A stretch of 64,000 nt of DNA from Asterias rubens (GCF_902459465.1 NC_047080.1:7848866-7912865); one strand, 5' to 3'. Positions 41,491-53,315 are shown, counted from the first letter of the stretch. The notes: generated by a model not told the origin, from the letters alone. Made by a program: numbers and translations.

Positions 41491-41654
41491 CCATGTAATT
41501 GTGTATGAATTTCTCTTTTTCTGCAGATACATGTAGGAGGCGACTGTAACATCCCATTGTGACCCGTTCAAACCAACAACTACCATAAACTTTGACACTG
41601 TTTGGAAGTTATCTACTGTAGACAAACTAATTGTAAGTTTAACCAAAACTTTCT

Positions 41655-42169
41655 TTAAAGGCACTGGAAACTTTTGGTTATTGTCAAAGACCAATCTTGT
41701 CACTTGGTGTATCTCAACGTTTGCATACAGTAACAATAAACCAGTGAAAATTTGAACTCAGTTGGTCCTTTTGGTCGTCGAGGTTGCGAGAGAATGATTG
41801 AAGAATACCCTTGTCACACAAATTGTGTGCTACCCTTCAGCTGAGGTCTCGAATTCAATTTAAAAGTGAGAAGTTACTTCTTTCTCAAAACTATGTTACT
41901 TCAGAGAGACCGTTCCTCACAATGTTTTATCCTATCAACAGCTCTCTATTGCTTGTTACCAAGTAAGGTTTATGTTAACAATTATTTTATTAACTACCTA
42001 TAATGTCCAGGGGTGGATTTCACAAAGAGTTAGGACTAGTCTTATCTCGAGTTAGGACCAGTTACTCGTCCTAACTTAGGACTATCCATGCAATTTGTAT
42101 ATCTCCTAGGACTAGTCCTAAGTTAGGACTAGTCCTAACTCTTTGTGAAATCGACCCCAGTGCCTTTAA
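41655..42169 (-). mobile_element. TTAA-type MITE interrupted by a CWG-type MITE
   Basis: TTAA at 41655-41658 and 42166-42169. Inverse orientation: AAGGCACTGGAAACTTTTGG, CAGCTGAGGTCTCGAATTC near the centre, ending TGTCC-AGTGCCTTTAA. The end is split at TGTCCAG by the element at 42011-42157, the same relative position as in the 4592-5097 copy. Confidence 0.85.
42011..42157. mobile_element. CWG-type MITE (147 bp) with CAG duplication
   Basis: GGGTGGATTTCACAAAGAGT at the left pairs with ACTCTTTGTGAAATCGACCC at the right. CAG flanks both sides (42008-42010, 42158-42160). TTAGGACTAGTCCTAA-type inner repeats match 4911-5085. Confidence 0.85.
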
Positions 42170-42619
42170 GGAAGCAAATATTACTTATTAGGAGCATAAG
42201 GATGCATTGTCTTAAACCTAGATTTCACAAGTGTGCAATTACCGATTAATATGTGTAGTACAATGCTGCACTAAAATGGGTGTTCAGTGGTTTGGGGATC
42301 AGATCAATTGCAGCGAACACTCGTTAGTGAAAATTTACAAGGGGAATGGGGTTACTGATTTTGCACAGTAGTCTCTTGTGTGGTCCTTTTTTTTACACAA
42401 AGGAACAGTAGAACCACTAACGTTGTCTTTGCTCAATTAGAGGAATTCTTTATAAAAATAAAATAAAAATTAGAACTCAAAACCCAGAACTCACACTGAA
42501 ACTGTTGGATTAGCACACCATAGTATTGATAAATTCATGGTAAAATTTCCTTTCTGGTGTGTTTGTTGACAGGGCTTTCCAATTCATAGTAGTGATGTTA
42601 CATTAGATGATACATCATA

Positions 42620-43140
42620 ACATGCAAGCAGAGAAAGCACCAAAGACACCACACTGGAGTGAAACCATTTGTTTGTAATATTTCTGGAAATACCCCTCTC
42701 AAAGATCACCTGACAGCGTTTCCACACAGCTGAGAGACTAATCATTTGCTTGTGCTATTTGTGATAAAACATTTCCTCTATCAAGAATCTAAAGGCAGTC
42801 CACAGTTGGAAAATAAATGTTTTGACATTTGTTGCAGAGCCTTCAAACATCAGCACAACCTGACGGAACGACAGCAGTGTATCACACTGGAGAAAACCCT
42901 CTGCAAGAAAACCTAAACTGACAGACTTTCAGCGTGTCAACACTAGAGAGAAACCTTTTGCTTGTGACATTTGCGGAAAAGTCTTTTCTACGTAGACATA
43001 CCCCGAAAAACCCTCAGGGTGTCCACACTTGAACGAAACAATTTTTTGTGATGTTTGTGGAAAAGCCTTCTCTTCTAAGACAGACCTGACCAGACATCAG
43101 CCCGTCCAGACTGGATCCACTTGTTTGGTGGAAAAATTGT
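42620..43140 (+). pseudogene. Degraded C2H2 zinc-finger gene
   Basis: Broken finger modules are readable in shifting frames: CACACTGGAGTGAAACCATT, TGTGACATTTGCGGAAAAGT, GATGTTTGTGGAAAAGCCTT (CDVCGKAF-type) and linker-like ACTAGAGAGAAACC. Stops and indels interrupt every frame. It lies upstream of and in the same orientation as the intact 14-finger gene, so it is probably a dead tandem relative. Confidence 0.75.
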
Positions 43141-43590
43141 TTTGATAAGGGAGCTCTTTGTCGCCACACTAAAACCTAAACCTAAGAGGAACCATTTTGT
43201 TAAGGGCAATTATGGAAATACATTTTATCAGGAAGCAAATGTAAACGAAGGTCAGAGATATAACAGCTGTTAAATTCAGAAAGTTCCTTACTTTGAAAAA
43301 AGTATTGTGAATTAAGAATAACTTGGCAAGTAAATATTAAAGCCTTTTTAGATTTTTACTGACATAAATTCATTTTGCCTATAGATTCATGACCTATGAA
43401 ATTATAATTTTTAGGGAAAAGAAGGCAAACTGGAGAGTCTACTTCCTGTGAATGTTTTCTGTGGTTGCTAGCTTTACTTTTATTGTAGTTAATATGAGTG
43501 CTACTTGGTGGTTTTACTGGCGAACGGTTTATTTTCAATTTTGAAATTGCTGCCAAGTTGTCTCCTAAATCAGTTTAGATTATTACAGAT

Positions 43591-45015
43591 ATGAATTCTT
43601 ATGGGAAGACAAATATTTGTGACCTAAAACAAGGAGCAGACTCCTTGGAAAAAAGTATGCCTGAAAAGCATCAAATCGATCATACTGTCGTGTCATCAGA
43701 TAAATTTGTTGAAGCTGACATTTGTGAAAAATCTGTCTCACATGAAAGCAGCCTGAAAGAGCACGAAAGAGACCCAACTGGAGTGAAACCATTTGCTTGT
43801 GATATATGTGGAAAAGCGTTCCCTTTTAAAAGCCGTCTCAACAAACATCAGCAAATCCACACAAAAAAGAAACCATTTTTTTGTGACTTTTGTGGAGCAG
43901 ATTTCATCTATAAAAGCCGTCTTAAAGAACATAAGCTTATCCACACTAAGGAGATACCAAAGTTTGTTTGTTATGTTTGTGGAATAGCCTTCAATTATCC
44001 ACATGAATTGACAAGTCATCAAAGTGTCCACAAGAGAGGGGAATCTTTTGTTTGTGAGTTTTGTGGAAAAGATTTTTCACGAAAACAATTTCTCTTGAGG
44101 GACCATCGGCGTTGCCACACTGGAGAGAAACCATTTATTTGTGATCTTTGTGGAAAGGCCTTTAACCGTAAAGACATCCTCACAGACCATCTGCGATCCC
44201 ACGCTGGACGAGAGAAGCCATTTGGGTGTGGTGATTGCGGGGGAGCCTTCACACATTTAAAGTCACTTATTCGTCATCAGAGAACCCACACTGGAGAGAA
44301 GCCTTTTGTTTGTGATGTTTGTGGGCAAGCCTTTACGCGCAAAACGACTCTGGCTGCACATTACCCTGTCCACTCTGACCAGAAACCTTTTATTTGTGAT
44401 ATTTGTGGAAAAGCCTTTGTGCGCAAAAGAAGCCTATCCACCCATTACCTTATCCACTCTGTAGAGAAACCATTTGCTTGTGACTTATGTGGAAAATCCT
44501 TCAGCAATCAAGACTCCATGACATACCATCAGCGTTACCACACCGGAGAGAATCCATTTATATGTGATGTTTGTGGAAAAGCCTTTCCAAGAAAATGTAA
44601 ACTGACGGACCATCAGCGTACTCACACTGGAGAGAAACCATTTATATGTGACTTTTGTGGAAAAGCCTTTAGCCGTAAAGACACCTTGAAAAACCATCGG
44701 AATGACCACACCGAAGAGAAAACATTTGTATGTGATGTTTGTGGGAAAGCCTTTTCAAAAGAACCTAAACTGAAAGACCATCAGCGTATTCACACTGGAG
44801 AGAAACCATTTGTTTGTGATTTGTGTGGAAGAGCCTTTCCTTTTCAATGGAACCTGACCAAACATCAGCGTGTGCATACTGGTGAGAAACCTCATGTTTG
44901 CGGCTTCTGTGGAAAAGCCTTTTCCGATAAAAGGTCTCAACGTCGCCATGAAAAAGTCCACATTGAAGAGACACCCTTTTTGACTTCAGAGCCTTCTGAC
45001 AGTATCAATCATTAA
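43591..45015 (+). CDS. C2H2 zinc-finger protein, 14 fingers
   Basis: 474 residues in one exon. A short N-terminal part (1-65) has two eroded finger-like stretches. Then 14 C-x2-C-x12-H-x3-H modules run from F68 to about 464 (finger 4 has one extra residue before the first His), mostly joined by TGEKPF-type linkers. Linkers 1-3 and the HAGREKPF one are variant. No KRAB, SCAN, BTB or ZAD domain is visible. Helix positions vary between fingers, as expected for sequence-specific DNA binding, so a nuclear DNA-binding role is inferred; targets are unknown. The ATG follows an in-frame TAG (43576) and sits 5 bases after a possible acceptor (ATTATTACAG), so a 5'UTR exon may exist upstream. Confidence 0.85.
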   Translation: MNSYGKTNICDLKQGADSLEKSMPEKHQIDHTVVSSDKFVEADICEKSVSHESSLKEHERDPTGVKPFACDICGKAFPFKSRLNKHQQIHTKKKPFFCDFCGADFIYKSRLKEHKLIHTKEIPKFVCYVCGIAFNYPHELTSHQSVHKRGESFVCEFCGKDFSRKQFLLRDHRRCHTGEKPFICDLCGKAFNRKDILTDHLRSHAGREKPFGCGDCGGAFTHLKSLIRHQRTHTGEKPFVCDVCGQAFTRKTTLAAHYPVHSDQKPFICDICGKAFVRKRSLSTHYLIHSVEKPFACDLCGKSFSNQDSMTYHQRYHTGENPFICDVCGKAFPRKCKLTDHQRTHTGEKPFICDFCGKAFSRKDTLKNHRNDHTEEKTFVCDVCGKAFSKEPKLKDHQRIHTGEKPFVCDLCGRAFPFQWNLTKHQRVHTGEKPHVCGFCGKAFSDKRSQRRHEKVHIEETPFLTSEPSDSINH

Positions 45016-45150
45016 TCTCTCCACACTGAAGAGAAATATTTAGGTTTGGACTTTTCTGAAAAAGTTTTTTTTTGTATACTGTAGCTTAACTTTAAAAGTC
45101 ACATGGAGTACACACTGGAGAGAAACCATTGGACATGATCATGTACATAT
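45016..45150 (+). pseudogene. Zinc-finger remnant after the stop codon
   Basis: CACACTGAAGAGAAATATTT, GGACTTTTCTGAAAAAG and, after a gap, ACACTGGAGAGAAACCATTG are eroded linker and finger sequences directly downstream of the 14-finger ORF. The ancestral gene probably had more fingers. Confidence 0.65.
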
Positions 45151-45541
45151 ATTTATCAGGGATGAGATTGTTCAGACTTTTGGCTGAATTCAGACTTTTT
45201 ATGTTGGCCTGGTGAAGAAAATAAGACAATTTTATTTCCACACATAAAGAAATCCTGCTCATTGGTCTACTTCTCTAGTGCTTTGGATACTGTTTCAAAG
45301 GCTCCTTGGAATTTATAACCCCAGGGGTTACCAAACAGTATAGAAATGGCATCATTTCAACATACCTTTGAATTTGTATCCAAGTTTCAGACTTTTTCAT
45401 TAGTAATGACTCTCACCCCTGATTTATGACCTCTGGAAACATTTTTTCTCCCCAAAGCATAGTCTCTCAACTATCTCTTTGTCACCATGCACACATTGTT
45501 AAGTATCAATATAAGAAATCAGCTGGATAGAATGTTAAGGC

Positions 45542-45711
45542 TAAAGGCCGAGTCACACTGCAGCAATAAGGAAAACGCTAACGATCATGACGCAAAGAGA
45601 ATGCATTCTATTGCTCCGCGCAGAAAAAAATTATCCCACCAATCAAGGGCGTGCATTGTTAAACGTGATTGTTATCATTTTCGTTATCGCTGCAGTGTGA
45701 CTGGCCCTTTA
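45542..45711. repeat. MITE-like foldback with TAAAGGCCGAGTCACACTGC ends
   Basis: TAAAGGCCGAGTCACACTGC at the left and GCAGTGTGACTGGCCCTTTA at the right are 18/20 complementary. CAGCAATAAGGAAAACGCTA pairs loosely with CGTTATCGCTG. 170 bp, noncoding. Confidence 0.7.
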
Positions 45712-46058
45712 TTTGGGCTTGTATCCAACTGAATAAGGTTAAGTAAAAAAATATACTATTTATTGTACGCTTTTTTATCCAAAAACGGTGAGGGTCTTTT
45801 TATTTGTTATTTTTTTCAAAGGTGGCCGCCAAGCATTTTAAAACTGGCCACCAATTTTTTACTTCAAAGTCACCACTTACTTTCTGTAGTTGCAAGTTCT
45901 TTAAAGATTAGTAAGTTAAATGAGAGATACACAGAAAAAAGGATGCTGACTCAAAAAAGGATGAGGGAGAGGACGATTTTTTTAATAATTAGCCTAACCT
46001 GTGGATATTTAATGAATGTGGAAAGTCTTTACTGGAGATCCTCTCTTTGTGACATCAT

Positions 46059-46234
46059 TAGACTTGTGGACAAGTCGTTAAATCGGTCCCACGCGGTGAG
46101 ATAGTCGAGTTGTGGCAGTGCTCTCACGCGAACTGCTGGCTCCCCGATTTCTACCAGCAGTTCGCGCGAGAGCATCGCCACAACTCGACTATCTCACCGC
46201 GTGGGACCGATTTAACGACTTGTCCACAAGTCTA
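46059..46234. mobile_element. Mutator-like foldback with 9-bp target duplication
   Basis: TAGACTTGTGGACAAGTCGT runs into near-perfect inverted arms of about 80 bp around a loop of about 14 bases (CTCCCCGATTTCTA). TGACATCAT flanks both ends (46050-46058 and 46235-46243). Long terminal repeats plus a 9-bp duplication are typical of Mutator-type elements. No transposase, so nonautonomous. Confidence 0.85.
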
Positions 46235-46597
46235 TGACATCATTGGAGAACTTTTCTGAAAAATTACCTCTTACCAGGCCTAGGCAATTTTATGATAAAA
46301 TACCAACATTTATTTGTTTGTTAGGCCCTACAAGGTATTTCATAGGACAGGCCATCCTCCGGGGAACCACATTTAGTGCACAGCTCGTTAAAAAAAATAG
46401 CATTTTGTATTCTTTCAGATCGGACTCCTAAAAGGCGTTTCAGTTCAAGAGATGGACTAGATGGAATCCTCCTTCAATATTTTGTTTTGCAAACGATCTA
46501 TATGTTTTCACTCATCTTTCACTGCAGTGAGCCTTTTTACTGACTGAGCCTTTCTGCGGACGCATGCACCACATGCTTCTTATTGTCTCGTTTGGAC

Positions 46598-46970
46598 ATA
46601 AAGGCACTGGACACTTATGGTAATTTTTTTGATTGTCTCACTTGTATCTCAACATGCATACAATAACAAACCTGTGAAAATTTGAACTCAATTGGTCTTT
46701 GAAGTTGCTAGATAATAATGCAAAAAAAAAAAAACACCATAGTCGCACAAGTTATGTGCTTTCAGATGCCTTGAATTGGAGATCTCAGCTGAGTCAGCTG
46801 AGGTCTCAAATTCAATTTAAATATTTCAGTGAGAAGTTACTTCTTTCTCCAAAACTATGTTACTTCAGAGGGAACCGTTTCTCACAATGTTTTATACTAT
46901 CTCGTTACCAAGTAATTTTTTATGCTAACAGTTATTTTGAGTATTTACCAATAGTCTCCAGTGCCTTTAA
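46598..46970 (-). mobile_element. TTAA-type MITE
   Basis: ATAAAGGCACTGGACACTTA at the left (TTAA mutated to ATAA) and CCAGTGCCTTTAA at 46958-46970. Interior with CAGCTGAGTCAGCTGAGGTC hairpin and AACCTGTGAAAATTTGAACT. Confidence 0.8.
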
Positions 46971-49560
46971 TTTGGTTGCCCCAACTCAAAAGGCACACTC
47001 GGTGATACATATCTTCTACTTTTAAAGGTACCTTTCTTCATCAAAATTTATATATTAATTAATATTAATTTTCCGGTAACTGTGTGGTAAATAAAATGAA
47101 TACCAATTCCGAGTGGCTGTTAAAAGAAGGATTTAACATTTATTCCATCTTGCATTTTAAAAGGTTGTGTAAATAAAGACCGGATAGTCTTTGACCTTTG
47201 ACAGGGTTTTCCCGAGACGGAGCAAAGATAGTTTATCAACAGGGATAGTTGACTTTTTGTGACTTTGTATCAAAAAACCTTCCTTCTTACTGTGACACTG
47301 AGAAAATGTGACCAGATGCAGACGATGTACATTAACTCTGTCTTGTTCTTTTATTATGGCGTTAGCATAAACCCTGAAATGACACAAAATAGAATTTCCA
47401 TATAAATACAATGCTTTAGGAAATACCAATCTGGCAAAGTAAATTATGAAAAGAACAATGATAATCCTCAGATAATCCAATGCAATCAAAAGAGATAAAT
47501 CGAACTCAATAACACAGTTTGCCTCTAACTGTAAAGTCAAGTTAAATTCCAAAATGAATTAATACAAGGCATGTAAATGCTTTAACTTGCAGAGACAAAA
47601 TTAGGAAATAACTAAAGCAAATGTGGAAATAACCTCTTTCTCTATTTCTGCTCAATAAACCTTGAACTCAACTTAGTCCAATCACATCTTTATGAATAAA
47701 GAACTAATAAAGAACTTGAACCACAACCCTTAAGTTAATACTGATCAAAGAATAATCAAGAATGTACAAGGCAAGTGATTGCTTTGAGTTGAGACTCTTA
47801 ATTAATTAATTCACAAAACTTAGTCAAAGTGCATAGACTTGTTCTACAATAAACCTTAGAATTAATAAACCCAATAGCAGCACAATAACATTGCAGCTAG
47901 GCATTCCAAAGACTTGTATAACGAAACATAAGCTCTGGCAGCACTTGTTTTAGACTGAATACATAATGAGTTTACAGTAGAGAATAGTAGCCTACTTCTC
48001 ACCAGTGTACTCTTATCAAGATTAACAATAAACAAAGAACCCAGTGTAAGACTAGAACATGCAGGTAACACACCAGTGATCACATATCAATTGCTTGACT
48101 GAACCTTATGTGGCAGTGTACACTAAAGGATGCTATATCGATAAGCTATGCTGCTCAGCAATACTAACCACAAACATCACCCAGCATACGCCCCAGTGCA
48201 TTTCTACTCTCACACAAGAGGCAACTGACATTGCACAATGCCAATGGTGGTACAGTAAGGAAAACCACACACCTCTGTATGAATACTTCTAGTCTAAGAC
48301 AATGACAAAATAAGGAAAAGTTTGATCACAACACCCACAAAGGTGCTTTCAAACTAAATCAAATACAAATGAAACTAAAGCTATAAATGAACAATACAAC
48401 TAATAGAAGTAACAATAAAGTGAACTTAATAGAGGAAACACTAAGAAATATCTGAAGGAGTTTAAACTAAGTTCCAAATCAAAGTAACTTTCCCAACATT
48501 TAGAGACTAGAAAAGCAGTAACAAATCAACTTTAAAATACAATGTAAAATAGACTTACCCCAGCCTAGTCACTATAGATCATCATGAGGTGATCTTCCAA
48601 ACTTCTCCTTTCTAACTTGTACCATGAAAAATGTATGAAATAGATGGAACTTTTGCCACAGAACAGATATCAATGTTGGCTGTACATGTGCTGTGGTATG
48701 AATGACTCACTACTTCTTGGAACAGATAAGCTAAACAATAGACAATGATAAGTGAGAGAGTCTTGAGATCAAGCGAGGGCGCTGCGCAAGGGCTATATGT
48801 AAATGACCTGTCACATTACAAAGGAAGAAAGGAAATAAAGATTCAATAAAGATTGCAAAATATTAGTATTGTATCCCTTGCATTGCTTCATTGAGTTAGT
48901 GAGTTATTGTTTCCAGAAGACAGGTTGACTTTTATTGTACATTGGGTGTTTCCCACTTTTATACAGAGAGTTAAGACCAACTCCATCATTACTTATGAGA
49001 TGACTTAATTGGCCTTCAATCTTTTTTCTCCTGCCTGCTGCCCAGTGTAATTATTGTTTTCCCCTCAAAACATAATTTTATGTCCTCAAAGCAATATATT
49101 GTTCCCTTGATTTAATATTGTTCCGTTATGTGTTTTTTCCCCTCAGAATAACATTCTGCTCAAAATGGTTTGTTACTGCCAAATAAACTTTTGATATAGG
49201 ATCATATAGTATTAAAAGAATCTAACGGTTCCAACTATTAAAGGTGTACTTTAATTTTGAGGTAATGTTTGTGAAAATAGTGGCTCCTTCTTATTTTGTG
49301 CTGACTGCTGATGGTCACATAAAACAAGTATTTTTCCTGAATTTCAATTACGAAGTCTAAGAACGATTTTCACAATGCACAATGTTCCAAATTAAACTAT
49401 AAATGGCTTTGTTTGTTTTCATTGTTTTTTCCTTAACTGTTAATATATTTCACTCCCTCAAAATATGTTGTTCCAACAAAAAGGTTTTTTTCTTCGCTGT
49501 AATGTTATTTTGAGAGAATAAAATGTTATTTTGAGGACACAAATTTTATTTTGATTAAAC
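46971..49560. other. Gene-free AT-rich stretch
   Basis: About 2.6 kb with no ORF showing recognisable motifs on either strand. 47650-48560 is A-rich on the plus strand and looks non-random, possibly an old element, but I see no terminal repeats or protein motifs. 49060-49560 repeats TTATTTTGAG and TGTTCC motifs loosely. Confidence 0.4.
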
Positions 49561-50454
49561 CATGGAGGTAGTCTACCTCCATTGTTAAACCATAGAGCAA
49601 GGTTCCTCGCTCTATGATTAAACTAAATATCGTCTTCCAAAAGCAAAAAACGTCTTTCGTCTAAGTAAAACTTGGCGACTGCACAATTCAATTTTCTCTA
49701 AAAATCTAGTTTATTGCGCATGGATGGTCAACCGTCAACGGTAACAGATGGGATTCTTCCTCACCCGTTACATTGGTATGTAACTGAATCGATGCAAAAC
49801 AAAGGACGATCGATGTGTTGATTCGATTTTTTTTCTTTCGGCGTCCCATTAGGGGGGTAGACGGCGACCGGACCACGTACCAGCGACTACCTCTACCCAT
49901 CTACCGGCGGGTTCTCCGCTGATCTTTGGCGTTTTCATTATGCGCAAATTCAAGAGAGCTACATGATACAGGTTTGTGGCATGCAATAATGAACAAAATT
50001 TCATAATGTAATGAATTTGCGTATTCTGCCACAATGATTTGTGAATTGAAATAGTGTTTGATGAAACTTTTTCAGTGGGCAAATATTTTTATATGGCCTC
50101 AACATTATGACATATTTTTGTACCTTGTAGAAATGCCTAAAATACCAAACTTTTTGCATTTACAAGTGCAAATATCCAGTGGAGCCTTACGTGTTTCTAA
50201 GTTTTGGTCAAGGGAGAGGAGACTCTTTGTGCTTGGCAAATAAAACCACACAATTTTTATCTAGGGACTGTTTACATCGCGCACAGAGAGGTAAAAGATT
50301 TGCCACGATTTTAGGGACACCTCGAAAACAGGACCTCCTACGATATTATTTATTTCATAACGTAGGAAAAAGTCGAAGTGGTGGCAGAATACGTAAACTT
50401 TTTCAAAGCAAAGTAAGTGGCAACGGCGCCATGGCCAGAACTGTGTAGGTAGTA
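49561..50454. other. Gene-free stretch with two small hairpins
   Basis: CATGGAGGTAGTCTACCTCC and ATAGAGCAAGGTTCCTCGCT (each nearly self-complementary) lie at 49561-49617. The rest has only short ORFs without motifs. Confidence 0.4.
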
Positions 50455-50965
50455 GGCTAGTTGCGATAACATAACTCTCCTGCCGACGGCGTAGCCGTCG
50501 GCAGGAGAGTTTACGATATCGCAACTATGTAGGTAGGTGCCATAGGTAATTTCGAGGCTAGCCCAGGTTATTAGCCCCACTTGTGTGGCCAATTCAGCTA
50601 TTCTTGGCCACACAAGTGGGGCTAGCCCAGGTTGGACACCGTTGCATGTACTTCTACTCTAGAAACTATAACTTAAGGCTCAGGGGGAGCCTTATAGTTT
50701 CTAGAAGTACGTTGCATGCATCATGCCAAAGCACGGACAGATGACGTCCTATCTACCAGGGTTATTTCGAGGCCTGGGCATGATAGATAGGCCATGGAGG
50801 TGGACATCTTGCTACAGCAAGATGTAGCCCACCTTAATGAGCTGTTAATGGCTCGGCTTTTACTATCAGTCTCATCACTGTCGCCACTGTAATGGTGACA
50901 GTGATGAGACCGATGTTAAAAGCGGAGCCATTAACAGCTCAACAAGGTGGGCTACAGCAAGATGG
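50455..50965. repeat. Cluster of four foldback elements
   Basis: (i) 50459-50527: AGTTGCGATAACATAACTCT / AGAGTTTACGATATCGCAAC around a CCGACGGCGTAGCCGTCGG stem. (ii) 50571-50625: TAGCCCCACTTGTGTGGCCA and its perfect complement. (iii) 50641-50716: GTACTTCTACTCTAGAAACT and its partner around AAGGCTC. (iv) about 50812-50955: GTAGCCCACCTTAATGAGCT against AGCTCAACAAGGTGGGCTAC with arms of about 65 bp, flanked by CATCTTGCTACAGCAAGATG. Noncoding. Confidence 0.7.
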
Positions 50966-51559
50966 TGGCACACTGGTTGGGTATCAATTATTACTTTTTA
51001 TTAGTTTTTTTAAGAACAACTTCACAACATTGTTCTTGTTTTCAGTTATTAGTTGTTTTATGTTTAACTTCACAAAATTTGTCTTGTTTAGTTAGTAAAC
51101 AAGAAAAAATTGGTGAAGTTGTTAAAAAACTAATTAACTGAACTTTCTACAAACTGCGTGATTTTAGACCAATTATTGTTCTACTTTTTGTGAGAAAATA
51201 ATACTTGGACTCCGAGGAGGGAGATATTTGGGTCACTGTTGCTTTTCCAAGCACTTCACCTTTCATTTGCCTGCGTTGTTGTTTTTTATACTTCAACTTC
51301 TTCCTTGGAAAGTACAGACTTCCAATGGCATGTTTACGACCTTTACGTACTGTGTGCTGTGTGTGTTGTGTGCTTGTTGCATGATGCAGGACAAAATGAT
51401 TAGTGCAGTGGTGAACTAAAAACAGCAGGGCAGCTAACGGATCTGAGAGGACTGTATCTGCTGTCTGACACAGTCCAGGGAGGTGCTGTCGACAAGTTGC
51501 TGAAGCAATGCGTTCCAGAGCCTACATCTGGGGAAAATGTTCTTTGGTTGATTTGTGTT

Positions 51560-51885
51560 CTGTTGAACGCAACATTGTATTTATGAGTAGAAGGAAGGAC
51601 GTAGAGATGTCAACCAGTCCATTCACGATGTACTGGAACCACATTTTTCAGCTTTCGCCAGGGCTCTTCTTTCCTGAACGGATGGCCATGATTGCAGGTG
51701 CTCAAGCATGGCTGTTAGTGTTCCACTGTTCTGTATAGTCATGGAAGACAAACCTGGCATACCTGCGATGGACAATTTCCAGCTTGCCGATGTTGGCAGT
51801 GTTGTAGGTCCCAGATGATACTAGCATATTGGACGCAGAAGAGTCTTATAATGCAGCACCTTGGTTGCTCTTGGACATTACTTGA
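51560..51885 (-). pseudogene. LINE polymerase fragment (CR1/Jockey-like)
   Basis: Minus-strand frames give pieces such as RPMLEYA-like, then GKLEIVHRRYARFVFHDY and, further on, KMWFQYIVNGLVDIST. This is the LEYA--W ... KLEKVQRRAARFV ... YKIVNGLVDI layout near the C-terminus of these polymerases. Interrupted by stops. Confidence 0.6.
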
Positions 51886-52213
51886 TGTACATTAGTGGAT
51901 GTTTCTTTGCAAGAAAGCACGGGTTGAGTTTGCCTTTTTGATTGTGATGATTCAAGTTTAGTATAAGTTTGCTCCATGGTATTTTTGTCACCGGTTTTCT
52001 GTGCTGTTGAAGACACTATACATGACATTCACTGGATAAAGGAAGTCCACGTCCATGCAAACTATGTTTCTGAAGTTTGTGTCCTTGGGCCTTGAGGATG
52101 AACAGGAGTATGGGGCTAGCATTATGAGGGCATGCCACTAATTTGGAATAGAATCAACTGATCTCCTGAACTGGTCAAACAGATGACAGTTTTTCTTAGC
52201 CTCTTCAAAAGTG

Positions 52214-52858
52214 CAAAAAATAGTTAATGGCCTGACGTTTCTACAGTCAAGACCCAAAAGCTAGATACACCTGTAGGTCATCACTTCAATCTTCCTAATC
52301 ACTCCATTTCTGACATGATCTTACAGGGCATAGAGGCACTAGGCAACCACAGAGGGACTGTGCGTTTGAGTAGGGAGAAGCTCTGGATTAGACGCCTCCA
52401 GACCATTCAACCCCATGGTCTGAACATCCGAGAAGGAAACGACTAATAAAACTTTTGTTTTGCCGTCTCCTTTTTTCCCCATAGCCTTTTAGCCTGAGCC
52501 TCATTCACTAATAAATTACTTTTTACCCAACCTCACCACCCTGGATGTTGTCCTTTGTGTTTCCATCTTCTTGCTTGTGGTCAAGCCAGTCCCTTCCCTT
52601 CACCCCCCCTTTTTGTCCCCCTATTCATTGTTTACCCCCTGCTTTTTTATGTATGCTTTCCCCTAACCCCATTCATGTATATTTCCACTTCACTGCTTAT
52701 GCTTCACTTAGTTACCTGTTCATGTTTGTTGTGTTGTCATTTAGCCTTCGAGAAAGCCTCTGCTAGGGTCGAAACGTCAGGCCATTAACTATTTTTTGCA
52801 TTTATACTCTCGGTCCATTTGGTTGGTAAGTTGTTTGCAACAGCTAATTCTATTTTCT
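52214..52858 (+). mobile_element. 5'-truncated Penelope-like element with 14-bp target duplication
   Basis: CCTCTTCAAAAGTG flanks both ends (52200-52213, 52859-52872). 52247-52446 codes in frame for KTQKLDTPVGHHFNLPNHSI, then WIRRLQTIQPHGLNIREGND and a stop: the C-terminal end of Penelope-like GIY-YIG regions. A 30-bp perfect inverted repeat joins 52212-52241 to 52771-52800 and begins GAAACGTCAGGCCATTAACT on the plus strand, the GAAAC-GTC part of hammerhead-type motifs found in Penelope terminal repeats. The polymerase is missing, so the copy is dead. Confidence 0.8.
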
Positions 52859-52930
52859 CCTCTTCAAAAGTGTTAGTTTTTATGTTATTTTATAAAAAAC
52901 AAAACTGGTGTGACCTTTTTTAAGGCAAAC

Positions 52931-53315
52931 TTAAGGCAGTGGACAATTTTGGTAATTACTCAAAGTAATAAAAAAACTTAATTGGTAACGATTAATGGAA
53001 AGCAGTTGATAGTATAAAACAGTGTGAGAAATGGCTTCCTCTGAAGTAACATAGTTTTCGAGAAAGAAGTAATTTTCCATGAATTTGATTTCGAGACCTC
53101 GGAATTAGATTTTGAGGTCACAAAATCAAGCATCTGAAAGCACACGCTTTTGTGTGACAAGGTTTTTTTTTTTTTTCATTATTATCTTGCAACTTCGACG
53201 ACCAATATTGAGCTTAAATTTTCACAGGTTGGGTATTTTGTGCATAATTATGTTGAGATACACCAAGTGAGAAGACTGGTCTTTGACCACTACCAATAGT
53301 ATATTGTGTCTTTAA
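52931..53315 (+). mobile_element. TTAA-type MITE upstream of the 23-finger gene
   Basis: TTAA at 52931-52934 and 53312-53315. AAGGCAGTGGACAATTTTGG to CTACCAATAGTATATTGTGT, with the family's central GAGACCTCGGAATTAGATTT hairpin. The probable 5'UTR exon of the zinc-finger gene starts 46 bp downstream. Confidence 0.85.

Noticed and set aside
43738..44961. Minus-strand ORFs over the zinc-finger gene (97, 77, 74 and 68 codons)
   Set aside because: They are shadows of the plus-strand C2H2 repeats and show no independent motifs.
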